64,000 nucleotides of DNA from JAFMJV01 sp963800275 (GTDB lineage: Bacteria; Chloroflexota; Limnocylindria; Limnocylindrales; CSP1-4): contig CAWDAI010000002.1 of the NCBI GenBank assembly GCA_963800275.1, positions 62,001 to 126,000 on the forward strand, in the 5' to 3' direction. Below, piece after piece: positions 17,266 through 26,056 of the stretch. Within the stretch, counting starts at the first letter, position 1, and the number at the start of each line of letters is the position of its first letter. The notes under the pieces were generated by a model. That model made no database searches, was not told the origin of the DNA, and saw only the letters and a program-made list of their open reading frames with translations. The position numbers and the translations under genes were made by a program.

Positions 17266-19986
17266 ATGGCGGAGCCGCGCTTCGTCGAGGTCGCGGTCGA
17301 TGCGCCGGGCGCAGCCGGCGGGCGGCTCTACACGTACGCCGTGCCCGCCACGCTCGCTGGGGTCGAGGCGGGCGAGGCGGTCATGGTCGAGTTCGGCCGG
17401 CGTCGGGCGGTGGGCGTCATCCTCGGTGATGCGGGTGCGCCGGAGATGGCGGCCAAGCCGGTCCTGGCGCGGGTGCGCTCCGACGGGCCGCTCCTGGGTC
17501 CGCTGTGGCGAGCGCTGGCACGACACGTGACCGAGCACTATCTGGCCCCGGCCGGTCTGGTCGTGCGGGCGATGCTGCCGCCGGGCACGCTGGAGCGGAT
17601 CGAGCTGTTCGCCTTCGTGGCGGAGGGGAGGGGCGACGAGGCGCCCGGGGGCGGAGATGCCGATGGTGCCGGAGGTGCCGATGGTGCTGGAGCAGCCGGA
17701 GGGGCTGGTGCAACCGGAGGTGCGGGTGGTGCCCGAGGTGCCGACGGTGCCGATGGTGCTGGAGCAGCCGGAGGGGCTGGTGCAACCGGAGGTGCGGGTG
17801 ATACCCGAGGTGCCGGTGGTACCCGAGGTGCCGGTGGTACCCGAGGTGCCGGTGGTACCGATGGTGCCGATGGTGCCGATGGTGCCGATGGTGCCCGTGC
17901 TGCTGGCTCGAGTGTCGTGCGCGCGCTGGCGGACCCCCTGCTCGAGGCCGTTCGGGCTGGAGGCGAGGCCGGCGTGGCGGTGGATGACCTGCCCTCGGCA
18001 CCCAGCCGCGCGACGCTGCTGCGCGCACTGCGGGAGCTGGAGACCGATGGGCAGCTGCGCCTGGAGTGGCGCGTGGTCTCGCCCAGCAGCGGGCCGCGCG
18101 AGGTGCGCTGGGTGCTGCTGACCCCGGCCGGTCGCGAGGCAGCTTCCGTCGTGGCGGACGGCGGCCGAACGCCGGGGCGTGCCCTGGGCCCGCGGCAGAA
18201 GGCACTGCTGCTGGAGCTCGGGGAATCCGGTGGCGAAGGGACCGAGGTGGCCGCGCGCCTGGCCGAGCGGCACGGCTCGTCGGCGGTGACCGGACTCGTC
18301 AAGCGCGGCCTGCTCGCATACGAGGTGCGGGTCGAGGAGCGCCGGCCGCTGGCGGGACGGGCCGACCCTGCGCGAGGCAGCCGGCCGGAGGGCAGCCACC
18401 TCGATCCCGAGCAGCTGGCCGCGTTCGAGGTCGTGTGCGCGGCCATCGACGAGGGACGGGCCGAGGCGGTGCTGCTGGAAGGCGACACCGCCAGCGGCAA
18501 GACCGCCGTCTACGCGGAGGTCATCGGTCACGCCCTGGCGGCCGGCCGGGGGGCGCTGGTGCTGGTGCCGGAGATCGCGTTGGCCACACCGCTCATCGAC
18601 CGCCTGCGCTACGACCTCGACGAGGACGTGGCCATGCTCCACAGCGCCATGAGCGATGGCGAGCGAGCCGACGAGTGGCGCCGGATCCGGGCCGGCGCTG
18701 CGCGCGTGGTGGTGGGCACGCGCACGGCCGTGTTATCGCCACCGGAGCGGCTGGGCGTGGTCATCGTGGACGAGGAGCACGACCCCGCCTACAAGGCTGA
18801 TCGCACGCCCCGTTTCCAGGGTCGCGACGTGGCGCTCGCGCTCGGCCGCCTGGCCGAGGTGCCGGTAGTACTAGGCTCGGCCACGCCGGACATCGTGACC
18901 ATCGGACGAGCGCAGGCAGGCGCGATCAGGCACGTGCGCCTGCGCGGGCGTCGCTCGGGCGCACCGGTGACGGTGGCGGTGGTGGACCTGCGCGCGGAGC
19001 TGGCCGAGGGCAACCGGGGCTTGCTGTCGGCGCCGCTCGTCGAAGCGTTGCACTCGCTCGACACCGCGGCCGGCGAGCGCGCGGTGCTGATGATCAACCG
19101 ACGGGGCGCGGCCTCGGTCGTGCTCTGTCGCGACTGCGGCTACGTCCAGATCTGCCCCGAGTGCCAGCGGCCCCTCGTGTTCCACGCCTCGGTGGTGGCC
19201 CTGCGCTGCCACCACTGCGGGGCCAGCGCACCGGTCGCTCGGCGCTGTCCGGCCTGCGGGTCGGTGCGCATCCGCTATCTCGGCGGCGGGACCGAGCGCG
19301 TGGAGCAGGAGCTGCGCGTGCGCTTTCCCAAGCTGCGCGTGGCCCGTCTCGACCGGGACGTGGTGGAGCGCAAGGGTGCGGCCGCACGCGTCATCGACGA
19401 GTTCACCGCGGGCGAGTCCGACGTGCTCGTGGGCACCAGCCTGGTGGCCAAGGGGCTCGACGTGCCGGAGGTGGTGCTGGTGGGCGTGGTCAGTGCGGAC
19501 ATCGCGCTCAACCTGCCCGACGAGCGTGCCGCGGAGCGGACCTGGCAGCTGCTCACGCAGGCGGTGGGTCGGGCCGGGCGTGGCGACCGCCCGGGGCGGG
19601 CCTTCATCCAGACCTACCAGCCCGACCACCCCGCCATCACCGCCGTGGCCGAGGGCGACGCGAGCAGCTTCATCGAAGCCGAGCTGGCGCGGCGGCGGCG
19701 TTTCGGCTCGCCGCCCTTCGGACGGCTCATCAAGCTCACCGTCGCCCTGCCCGACCGGCCGGCAGCCGAGACCGCTGCGGTGGAGCTCGTTTCGCGCCTG
19801 CGGGACCACGCCGCGCAGCTGGGCGCGCGTGTCTCGGTGCTGGGGCCGGTACCGGCCTTCATCGCACGCCGCGGTGGGCGTTGGCGGTTCCACGTGGTCC
19901 TGCGTGGCGACGATCCTGTGGCCGTGCTCGGCGGCGATCCGGGTGCACCGTGGTCGGTCGACGTGGACCCGGAGAGCCTGCTGTAG
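17266..19986 (+). CDS. priA: Primosomal replication protein N' (PriA helicase) with collagen-like insertion
   Basis: 906 residues, longer than the usual ~730-800. Residues 1-110 are the 3'-DNA-binding domain. Residues ~125-222 are a low-complexity Gly-X-X run not expected in PriA. A winged-helix part follows, then the helicase core: Walker A GDTASGKT (406-413), DEEHD (502-506), a zinc-binding region with eight Cys from Cys621 (CRDCGY, CPECQ, CHHCG, CPACGS), and VGTSLVAKGLDVPEV. PriA reloads replication forks and works with SSB, also encoded here. ATG 17266 is three bases after TAGGCT. The gene ends at the edge of an 840-base non-coding block. Confidence 0.93.
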   Translation: MAEPRFVEVAVDAPGAAGGRLYTYAVPATLAGVEAGEAVMVEFGRRRAVGVILGDAGAPEMAAKPVLARVRSDGPLLGPLWRALARHVTEHYLAPAGLVVRAMLPPGTLERIELFAFVAEGRGDEAPGGGDADGAGGADGAGAAGGAGATGGAGGARGADGADGAGAAGGAGATGGAGDTRGAGGTRGAGGTRGAGGTDGADGADGADGARAAGSSVVRALADPLLEAVRAGGEAGVAVDDLPSAPSRATLLRALRELETDGQLRLEWRVVSPSSGPREVRWVLLTPAGREAASVVADGGRTPGRALGPRQKALLLELGESGGEGTEVAARLAERHGSSAVTGLVKRGLLAYEVRVEERRPLAGRADPARGSRPEGSHLDPEQLAAFEVVCAAIDEGRAEAVLLEGDTASGKTAVYAEVIGHALAAGRGALVLVPEIALATPLIDRLRYDLDEDVAMLHSAMSDGERADEWRRIRAGAARVVVGTRTAVLSPPERLGVVIVDEEHDPAYKADRTPRFQGRDVALALGRLAEVPVVLGSATPDIVTIGRAQAGAIRHVRLRGRRSGAPVTVAVVDLRAELAEGNRGLLSAPLVEALHSLDTAAGERAVLMINRRGAASVVLCRDCGYVQICPECQRPLVFHASVVALRCHHCGASAPVARRCPACGSVRIRYLGGGTERVEQELRVRFPKLRVARLDRDVVERKGAAARVIDEFTAGESDVLVGTSLVAKGLDVPEVVLVGVVSADIALNLPDERAAERTWQLLTQAVGRAGRGDRPGRAFIQTYQPDHPAITAVAEGDASSFIEAELARRRRFGSPPFGRLIKLTVALPDRPAAETAAVELVSRLRDHAAQLGARVSVLGPVPAFIARRGGRWRFHVVLRGDDPVAVLGGDPGAPWSVDVDPESLL
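17650..17930 (+). repeat. Nested tandem repeats inside priA
   Basis: A 72-base unit starts at 17679 and again at 17751 (first ~50 bases identical, the rest similar). It is followed by three copies of an 18-base unit beginning ACCCGAGGTGCC and then four copies of GATGGTGCC. All periods are multiples of nine, so each copy keeps Gly at every third residue of the protein. Confidence 0.85.
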
Positions 19987-20828
19987 CGCGGCGGGGGTGG
20001 GCGTGGTCTCGTGCGAGGGGTTTCGTGCGGGCGCAGCGCCCAGGCCCTGCCTCGTAGGGGCGCGCAGCTTACGTTGCCCTACCCCTCTCGCCTCGCGCCA
20101 TGCGGTGCCGTACGCCTCTCGCCTCGCGCCCGACACGTCAGGTCATGTGTCCCACCGCAGTCGCCACTCGACCGCCGAGTGCCACCACCCGGCCCTTCCG
20201 GGGTCATGCGTCTCGGGCTCGTTGCCACTCGACGCCCGGGGACGAGGATCACGGCACCCCGGAGCGGTTCGCCGGTCGAGTGGCGCCGGCGGCGAGACGA
20301 ACGGCAAGTGGTGCCGGCGGCGAGACGCTCACGGCGCCCTACCCCTCTCGCCTCGCGCCATGCGGTGCCGTACGCCTCTCGCCTCGCGCCCGACACGTCA
20401 GGTCATGTGTCCCACCGCAGTCGCCACTCGACCGCCGAGTGCCACCACCCGGCCCTTCCGGGGTCATGCGTCTCGGGCTCGTTGCCACTCGACGCCCGGG
20501 GACGAGGATCACGGCACCCCGGAGCGGTTCGCCGGTCGAGTGGCGCCGGCGGCGAGACAAACGGCAAGTGGTGCCGGCGGCGAGACGAACGGCAAGTGGC
20601 CCCGGAGATTTGCCGGTCAAGCGGCCCCGGCGGGTCGTGAACGTCCAATGGCTCCGGCGGTGAGATGAACGGCCCGGAGACAAATCAGCTGGGGGCCAGC
20701 CAGAGGCGCCAGCCTGAAGAGCCTCCAAGCGCCGGCCCGGAGCTCGCCTCCAAGCGCCGGCCCGAAAGCGTCACGCTCCAGGCGTCGGGCACAGCCAGCG
20801 CTTGCGGCCCTCGTCATATACTCGGCGC
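19987..20828. repeat. Non-coding block with a 252-bp direct duplication
   Basis: No gene is visible in these 842 bases. A segment at 20076-20327 is repeated at 20336-20587 (offset 260) with a single difference I can find, at 20299/20559. Each copy contains two CCTCTCGCCTCGCGCC motifs and the inverted pair GCCACTCGAC / GTCGAGTGGC, which could form a large stem. Around the second copy, short units such as ACGGCAAGTGG recur, and CCTCCAAGCGCCGGCCCG occurs twice at about 20725-20765. Open frames here are accidental. Near-identity of the copies indicates a recent duplication. Confidence 0.8.
20817..20822 (+). promoter_or_regulatory. -10 box of def, leaderless
   Basis: TATACT, a perfect match to the commonest -10 form in this window, ends six bases before the def ATG at 20829. 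No -35 element or ribosome-binding site was seen. Confidence 0.6.
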
Positions 20829-21344
20829 ATGACCGTCAAGCCCATCCTTACCCTCGGTGATCCACGGTTGCGCCTCAAGGGCGAGCCGGTCGACAGCTTC
20901 GGCCCCTACCTGCACGAGCTGCTCGACGACCTGGCGCACACCATGCGCGACGCGCCTGGCGTGGGCCTCGCGGCCCCTCAGATCGGCGAAGCGCTACAGG
21001 TCTGCACGATCGAGGTCGAAGGCCATCTCTACGAGCTCGTCAATCCGGTGATCACGCGTTCGTCGGGCGAGGACAATGACCTTGAGGGTTGCCTCTCGCT
21101 GCCCGGCTACGTGGCCTACGTGTCGCGCAAGGACAAGGTGTGGGTGGAAGCCCAGGACCGCTTCGGCCGCAAGATCCGTGAGCACGGCACCGGCCTGCTC
21201 GCCCGCGCCATGCAGCATGAGCTCGACCACCTCAAGGGTATCCTCTACATCGACTACCTGGCGTCCCTCGACGACCTCATCCCGGTGTCGCGCATGGAGG
21301 AGGAGTTGGCCGAGACCGGAGAGGAGATGCCGGCGCTGGGCTAG
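20829..21344 (+). CDS. def: Peptide deformylase
   Basis: 171 residues, normal length. The three family motifs are present: GVGLAAPQIG (about 43-52), EGCLSLPG (86-93) and QHELDHLKG (129-137). Cys88, His130 and His134 should hold the catalytic metal, with Glu131 as the base. The enzyme removes the formyl group from N-terminal Met of new proteins, undoing the modification made by Fmt, whose gene follows 20 bases later. Start at ATG 20829, just downstream of a -10 box. Confidence 0.97.
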   Translation: MTVKPILTLGDPRLRLKGEPVDSFGPYLHELLDDLAHTMRDAPGVGLAAPQIGEALQVCTIEVEGHLYELVNPVITRSSGEDNDLEGCLSLPGYVAYVSRKDKVWVEAQDRFGRKIREHGTGLLARAMQHELDHLKGILYIDYLASLDDLIPVSRMEEELAETGEEMPALG

Positions 21345-21364
21345 CTCCCGCGGAGGCTCGAGCG

Positions 21365-22300
21365 ATGGTCGCGCCGGTGCGTATCCTCTTCTTCGGCAGC
21401 GGCCCCGTGGCCCTGCCTGTGCTCGAACGTCTGCTCGAGAGCGACCTGGTCACGGTCGATTCGGTCGTCACCGCGCCACCCCGGCCAGCTGGCCGCAAGC
21501 AGGTCCTCACGCCGACGCCGGTCGCCGACCTCGCGGTGGCCCATGGTCTGCCGGTGCGCTCGCCGAGCACCCTGCGGGACGCGGCCGTGGTGGACGAGCT
21601 ACGTGCTTCGGACCCCGGGCTCATCGTGCTCGCGGACTATGGCCGCATCGTCCCCGGCATGGTCCTGGCCCTGCCGCCACGGGGTGCCCTGAACGTCCAT
21701 CCTTCCCTCCTGCCGCGCCATCGTGGCGCAGCCCCGGTGATGGGCACGATCCTGGCCGGTGATAGCGTCGGCGGTGTCACGGTCATGTCTATGGACGAGG
21801 GGCTGGACACCGGCCCCATCGTGGCCCAGGCAGAGATCGCCCTCGACGGCACGGAGACGACGCCGGAGCTGGAGGAACGACTGGCTGAGCTGGGGGCCGA
21901 CCTGCTGATCGCGACCCTTCCCGCCTGGCTCGAGGGGACGCTGCGCGCCCAGCCCCAGCCGGCCGAGGGAATCAGCCTGACCCGACAGCTGCGACGTGAG
22001 GATGGCCGGCTCGACCCGCGCCGGCCGGCGGTCGAGCTCGAGCGGCAGGTGCGCGCCTACCAGCCCTGGCCCGGCTCGTTCATCGAGCTCGGCGGTGACG
22101 CGTCCTCTGCGGCGCGGCTGAAGGTATGGGCCGCGAGCATCCCGGACCGGCCGGTGCCGGGCGATCCCGGTGCGCTCGTCCCGATCGCTGAGACGCTGGG
22201 CCTGGTGACCGCCGATGGTGTGCTCCAGCTCGACGAGGTCCAGCCGGCCGGCAAGCGGCGCATGCGTGGCGCCGAGTACCGCCGCGGCCGCCGGTCCTAG
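21365..22300 (+). CDS. fmt: Methionyl-tRNA formyltransferase
   Basis: 311 residues. It adds a formyl group from 10-formyltetrahydrofolate to initiator Met-tRNA. The catalytic loop is NVHPSLLPRHRGAAPV (the Asn and His of the Asn-His-Asp triad) with Asp in MDEGLDTGPI; a C-terminal OB-like domain follows from about residue 210. The last residues (MRGAEYRRGRRS) lie in DNA that is repeated downstream, because the stop codon falls inside the first unit of a 50-base tandem repeat. The def-fmt order is common. Confidence 0.96.
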   Translation: MVAPVRILFFGSGPVALPVLERLLESDLVTVDSVVTAPPRPAGRKQVLTPTPVADLAVAHGLPVRSPSTLRDAAVVDELRASDPGLIVLADYGRIVPGMVLALPPRGALNVHPSLLPRHRGAAPVMGTILAGDSVGGVTVMSMDEGLDTGPIVAQAEIALDGTETTPELEERLAELGADLLIATLPAWLEGTLRAQPQPAEGISLTRQLRREDGRLDPRRPAVELERQVRAYQPWPGSFIELGGDASSAARLKVWAASIPDRPVPGDPGALVPIAETLGLVTADGVLQLDEVQPAGKRRMRGAEYRRGRRS

Positions 22301-22443
22301 GCCAACGCCGTCCGTGTGGCGCCGAGTACCGCCGCGGCCGCCGGTCCTAGGCCAACGCCGTCCGTGTGGCGCCGAGTACCGCTGCGGCCGCCGGTCCTAG
22401 GCCAACGCCGTCCGTGTGGCGCCGAGTACCGCCGCGGCCGCCG
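22266..22443 (+). repeat. 50-bp tandem repeat copying the 3' end of fmt
   Basis: The motif GCCGAGTACC recurs at 22271, 22321, 22371 and 22421, exactly every 50 bases. There are three full units plus a partial fourth ending near 22443. Each unit contains the final fmt codons, the TAG and about 16 further bases. One substitution is visible (T at 22383). Later units also end in the same TAG. No spacers are present. Confidence 0.9.
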
Positions 22444-22455
22444 CCACGCCCCATC

Positions 22456-22474
22456 CGCCGTTCGGCGGTACCAT
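22456..22474 (+). promoter_or_regulatory. Hairpin and -10 box before rlmN
   Basis: CCGCC-GTTC-GGCGG (22456-22469) forms a short stem. It runs into TACCAT (22469-22474), which ends nine bases before the rlmN ATG. The stem could end transcription of fmt and the TACCAT could start rlmN; both are inferred from position. Confidence 0.4.
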
Positions 22475-22483
22475 CACGCCTCG

Positions 22484-23773
22484 ATGCCCAGCCCTGACCC
22501 TGTTCCTTTCTCCGACCCTGCCGACACCCCCACCGATCGCGCCGATGGCGCGTTGCCGCTGATCGACCTGCCGGCCAGCGGGCCGCAGGACACGCGGCCG
22601 GGGATCGCCGATGCCTCGCCCCAGGAGCTGCTCTCGTGGTTCGCCGATCGCGGTGAGGCAGCCTTCCGCGCCCGCCAGCTGGCCGACCATGTGTGGTCCG
22701 GCCGTGCCCAGTCGTTCGCCGACATCCACACCCTGCCCGGACCGCTGCGCGACGCGCTCGAGCAGGACTACCGCTTCTACACCCTGACCGGCACCGAGCG
22801 CCGGCAGGCGGACCGCGGCCTGACGGACAAGGCCTTGCACACGCTTGACGACGGCCGCGTCGTGGAGTCGGTGCTGATGCGCTATCCGGCCCGGGGGCCA
22901 CGCCGCGAACGCACCACGCTGTGCATCTCGAGCCAAGCCGGCTGTGCCGTGGGCTGTCCCTTCTGTGCCACCGGCGAGCTGGGGCTGTGGCGCGACCTGC
23001 GCACGTCGGAGATCATCGACCAGGCGCGCTACTGGCGCAACGAGCTGGCCGCCGAGGGCCGCCGCCTGACCAACATCGTCTTCATGGGCATGGGCGAGCC
23101 ACTGCTCAACGCGGACGCCGTGCTGGCGGCCTGCGCCGCGCTCAGCGACAGCAACCGCTTTGGCTTGGGGCAGCGGCACATCACCGTCTCGACCAGCGGC
23201 GTGGTTCCCGGCATCGAGCGCATGGCCGGCCTGCGCCGGCAGTACAAGCTGGCCGTGTCGCTGCACGCCGCCCGCCCCGAGCTGCGCGACGTGCTCGTGC
23301 CGCTCAACCGCAAGTACCCCCTGGCCGAGGTGGTCGCGGCGGCCACTGCCTATGCCGACGCCACCGGTCGCCGGGTGACCTACGAGATGGTCATGATCGA
23401 CCGCATCAACGACACGCCTGCCGATGCCGAGGCCACCGCGGAGCTCCTGCGCGGCCGGCTCGCACATGTCAACCTCATCCCCATGAACCCGGTCGCGCAC
23501 ACACCCTGGCAGCCTTCTTCGCCCGAGCGCGTGGAGGACTTCGCTACCGTCCTGCGCGCCGTCGGCCTGCACACCACCGTGCGCCGCAATCGGGGCCTGG
23601 ACATCGGCGCGGCCTGTGGCCAGCTGGCCGCGGAGAAGGCCGGCGAGCCCGCACCCGTCGCGGTCCAGCGCCGTCGCGACGTCATCGAGCGCCGCAGCGC
23701 AGCCGCCCTCCTGGGTGGGCCCACCGCCGGCGTGGCCAACGGCCCCGGTGCCAACCCCGGGGGTCCGGCATGA
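22484..23773 (+). CDS. rlmN: Dual-specificity RNA methyltransferase RlmN
   Basis: 429 residues, longer than the typical ~370 because of a polar N-terminal ~45 residues and a C-terminal ~40-residue tail. It is a radical-SAM enzyme making 2-methyladenosine at A2503 of 23S rRNA and A37 of some tRNAs. The 4Fe-4S ligands are Cys154, Cys158 and Cys161 (CAVGCPFC). Cys378 in GLDIGAACGQLA and Cys147 in TTLCISSQAG match the two catalytic cysteines. FMGMGEPLLN and MNPVAHTPW are also conserved. ATG 22484 was chosen because upstream codons are translated repeat DNA. The stop overlaps the rpe ATG. Confidence 0.95.
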   Translation: MPSPDPVPFSDPADTPTDRADGALPLIDLPASGPQDTRPGIADASPQELLSWFADRGEAAFRARQLADHVWSGRAQSFADIHTLPGPLRDALEQDYRFYTLTGTERRQADRGLTDKALHTLDDGRVVESVLMRYPARGPRRERTTLCISSQAGCAVGCPFCATGELGLWRDLRTSEIIDQARYWRNELAAEGRRLTNIVFMGMGEPLLNADAVLAACAALSDSNRFGLGQRHITVSTSGVVPGIERMAGLRRQYKLAVSLHAARPELRDVLVPLNRKYPLAEVVAAATAYADATGRRVTYEMVMIDRINDTPADAEATAELLRGRLAHVNLIPMNPVAHTPWQPSSPERVEDFATVLRAVGLHTTVRRNRGLDIGAACGQLAAEKAGEPAPVAVQRRRDVIERRSAAALLGGPTAGVANGPGANPGGPA

Positions 23774-24483
23774 GCGAGCCGTACGAGGCACTCGTCTCCG
23801 CCAGCATCCTCAATGCCGACTTCAGCCGCCTCGACCGGGTCGTGCACAAGATGGAGCGGGCCGGCGCCGACCGCCTCCATCTCGACGTGATGGACGGCCA
23901 CTTCGTGGACAACATCACCTTCGGCCCGGACGTGGTGGCAGCCTTCCGCCGGCTGACGGAGATGCCGCTCGACGTGCACCTCATGATCAGCGAGCCGGCA
24001 CGCTACATCGACCGCTTCATCGAGGCCGACCCCCAGAGCATCACCTTCCACGTCGAGTCGTCAGAGGACGGGGCGCAGAAGCAGGCCGCCATCGAGGCCA
24101 TCCACGAGGCCGGCAAGCAAGCGGGCCTGGCGGTCAGCCCGGACACGCCCGTGGACGCCGTCGAGCCCTGGCTCAACGAGCTCGACATCATCCTGATCAT
24201 GAGCGTCTATCCCGGATGGGGTGGGCAGGGGTTCTTGCCCGAGACCGCACCCAAGATCGGCGAGGCCCGGCTCCGCCTGGCCGAGACCGGTCGCGGGGGA
24301 CGCGTGCACGTCGATGGCGGCGTCAACAGCAAGACCGCCGAGATCGTGGGCCGCCACGGCATCGACGTCTGCGTCGTCGGTTCGGCCCTCTTCCAGCGCG
24401 GCCAGGACGCTTCCGATGAGGTCGAGCTGGTCAAGTCGCTCGCACGGCAGGGCTACGAGGCCGCCAGCGCGAGCATCGGCTAG
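23770..24483 (+). CDS. rpe: Ribulose-phosphate 3-epimerase
   Basis: 237 residues, TIM barrel. Signature segments are SASILNADFSRL, HLDVMDGHFVDNITFGPD, DVHLMISEP, MSVYPGWGGQGF and VHVDGGVN. His, Asp and His residues in these motifs hold the catalytic metal, and Asp residues act as acid and base. It interconverts ribulose 5-phosphate and xylulose 5-phosphate in the pentose phosphate pathway. ATG 23770 overlaps the rlmN TGA (ATGA). The stop codon abuts the dtd start. Confidence 0.96.
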   Translation: MSEPYEALVSASILNADFSRLDRVVHKMERAGADRLHLDVMDGHFVDNITFGPDVVAAFRRLTEMPLDVHLMISEPARYIDRFIEADPQSITFHVESSEDGAQKQAAIEAIHEAGKQAGLAVSPDTPVDAVEPWLNELDIILIMSVYPGWGGQGFLPETAPKIGEARLRLAETGRGGRVHVDGGVNSKTAEIVGRHGIDVCVVGSALFQRGQDASDEVELVKSLARQGYEAASASIG

Positions 24484-24927
24484 ATGCGCGTCCTGCTCCA
24501 GCGCGTGACCCGCGCGGAAGTGCGCGTCGACGGCGACGTCACCGGCGCGGTGGGTGCGGGGCTGCTGGCCCTCGTGGGTATCGGCCCGGACGACACCGCT
24601 GAGGTGGCCAGGATGCTGGCCGACAAGTCCGTCGACCTGCGCATCTTCCGGGACGAGGATGGCCGTACCAACCGTTCGCTGGCGGATGTCGGCGGCAGCA
24701 TGCTCGTGGTCAGCCAGTTCACGCTCTACGGAGATACGCGCAAGGGGCGCCGGCCATCCTTCATCGGGGCCGCCCCGCCGGATCTCGCGGCCGAGCTGGT
24801 GGAGGTGTTCGCCGCGGCCGTGGAGGCCCGGGGGATCGCCCTCGGCCGGGGCCGTTTCGGAGCCGAGATGGAGGTGGAGCTGGTCAACGACGGGCCCATG
24901 ACCATCTGGCTCGACAGCCACGGCTAG
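24484..24927 (+). CDS. dtd: D-aminoacyl-tRNA deacylase
   Basis: 147 residues, standard length. The motif SQFTLYGDTRKGRRPSF and the Gly-cisPro motif NDGPMTIWLD, which line the active site, are both present. The enzyme removes D-amino acids (and glycine) mischarged onto tRNA and acts as a homodimer. The start codon follows the rpe stop with no gap, so the two genes should be on one message. Confidence 0.97.
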   Translation: MRVLLQRVTRAEVRVDGDVTGAVGAGLLALVGIGPDDTAEVARMLADKSVDLRIFRDEDGRTNRSLADVGGSMLVVSQFTLYGDTRKGRRPSFIGAAPPDLAAELVEVFAAAVEARGIALGRGRFGAEMEVELVNDGPMTIWLDSHG

Positions 24928-24931
24928 GGTC

Positions 24932-25792
24932 ATGGCCGGCAGCCCGCTGCGCACGCGCGTGCGCAACCGCTTGGTCCGCATGCGCCAGCATCGCTGGCGT
25001 GCGGCCGCCTACCGCTCCGACCAGCCGCACATCGTCATGGGTGGCGCCCCGCGTTCGGGCACGACCGTATTACGGCGCCTCTTCGACCGCCATCCAACCG
25101 TGTGTGCCGGCCCGGAGACGAAGCTCTTCGTGCCCGCGGCCTACAACCTCGAGTTCCTCGCAGCCGCCTACGACATCCCCTTCGACGAGCTGACGGCGAT
25201 GCGCTCGGCCTCGCCTTCGCAGGGCGCCTTCATCGACGCCTTCGCGCGCCGCGTGCTGGCCGACGCAGGCAAGGAGCGCTGGGCCGAGAAGACGCCACAG
25301 AACATCCGCTACCTGGACTGGATCGTGGAGCGCTTCCCGCGGGCCTCGCTCGTGCACATCATCCGCGATGGGCGCGACGTCGTCTGCTCCATGCGCCAGC
25401 ATCCTGATTGGCGCTGGACGGACGGGGCCTGGCAGAAGGTGCTGGTGGAGCGGCCGCTCGAGTGGTACGCCCAGCGCTGGCTGGCCGACACCGCCGCGGG
25501 CCTGGCCCGGCGGGACGATCCGCGCTACGTGGAGCTGCGCTACGAGGACCTGGTGGCCGATCCGATGACCGTCCTGACTCGGGTCTGCGATGGGCTCGGC
25601 GTCGACGCCGAACCTGCCTGGCTGGCCTCGACCGTGCCCCCCGCCGACGGGCAGACGAAACGCCCCGACTACGAAGGCGCGGTGAACGCTGCCTCAGTGG
25701 GGCGCTGGCGGGACGACCTGGGCGCCGACGAACGGCAGCTGGTCGAGCGGCTGTGTGGGCCGCGCTTGCGGGAGCTCGGGTACGAGCCCTGA
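24932..25792 (+). CDS. PAPS-dependent sulfotransferase family protein
   Basis: 286 residues. GGAPRSGTTVLRRLFDRHP (residues ~36-54) is the loop that binds the 5'-phosphosulfate of PAPS. IIRDGRDVVCSMRQHP is the 3'-phosphate-binding segment, and LRYEDLVADP is the third conserved stretch. The fold is that of Sulfotransf_3-type enzymes. The acceptor could be a glycan, lipid or small molecule and cannot be told from sequence. No signal peptide; probably cytosolic or membrane-associated through its basic N-terminus. It starts four bases after dtd and converges on rpmB. Confidence 0.85.
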   Translation: MAGSPLRTRVRNRLVRMRQHRWRAAAYRSDQPHIVMGGAPRSGTTVLRRLFDRHPTVCAGPETKLFVPAAYNLEFLAAAYDIPFDELTAMRSASPSQGAFIDAFARRVLADAGKERWAEKTPQNIRYLDWIVERFPRASLVHIIRDGRDVVCSMRQHPDWRWTDGAWQKVLVERPLEWYAQRWLADTAAGLARRDDPRYVELRYEDLVADPMTVLTRVCDGLGVDAEPAWLASTVPPADGQTKRPDYEGAVNAASVGRWRDDLGADERQLVERLCGPRLRELGYEP

Positions 25793-25799
25793 GAACCGC

Positions 25800-25997
25800 C
25801 TAGGGGGCGGGCTTCATCAGGGTGCGGCGGCAGCGGGTGCAGATGAGCGTCCGCGTGACCCGGCCGCCTTCGTAGACCTTGAGCTGCTGCAGGTTGACGT
25901 CGTAGCGGCGCTTGGCCCGGACGCGGTTCATCCCGGACGACTGGGGGTTGTATCCGCGCATGGAGGTCTTGCCGCACTTCGTGCAGGAGCGAGCCAT
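25800..25997 (-). CDS. rpmB: 50S ribosomal protein L28, zinc-ribbon type
   Basis: 65 residues from ATG 25997 with TGAGGAAGATC just upstream. Two CxxC pairs, CTKC near the start and CTRC near the end, mark the zinc-binding form of L28. It is the only housekeeping gene on the minus strand after 11.6 kb. Divergent from the YloV-like gene and convergent with the sulfotransferase gene, whose stop is eight bases away. Confidence 0.93.
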   Translation of the reverse strand: MARSCTKCGKTSMRGYNPQSSGMNRVRAKRRYDVNLQQLKVYEGGRVTRTLICTRCRRTLMKPAP

Positions 25998-26056
25998 GAT
26001 CTTCCTCAGGAGTGTGTGAAAAAAGGGTGGGTCGAGTAACGACCGCACGGCCGCGT

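Noticed and set aside
16618..18642. 674-codon open frame antisense to gmk and priA
   Set aside because: Its Gly/Thr/Ser repeats are the reverse of the priA Gly-X-X repeat; no independent support.
20079..20728. Several 100-200-codon frames in the duplicated block after priA
   Set aside because: They exist in many frames at once, repeat with the 260-base period, lack ribosome-binding sites and resemble no protein.
22266..22443. Regular 50-bp repeats as a CRISPR array
   Set aside because: The units abut with no variable spacers, contain a stop codon of fmt, and there are no cas genes nearby.
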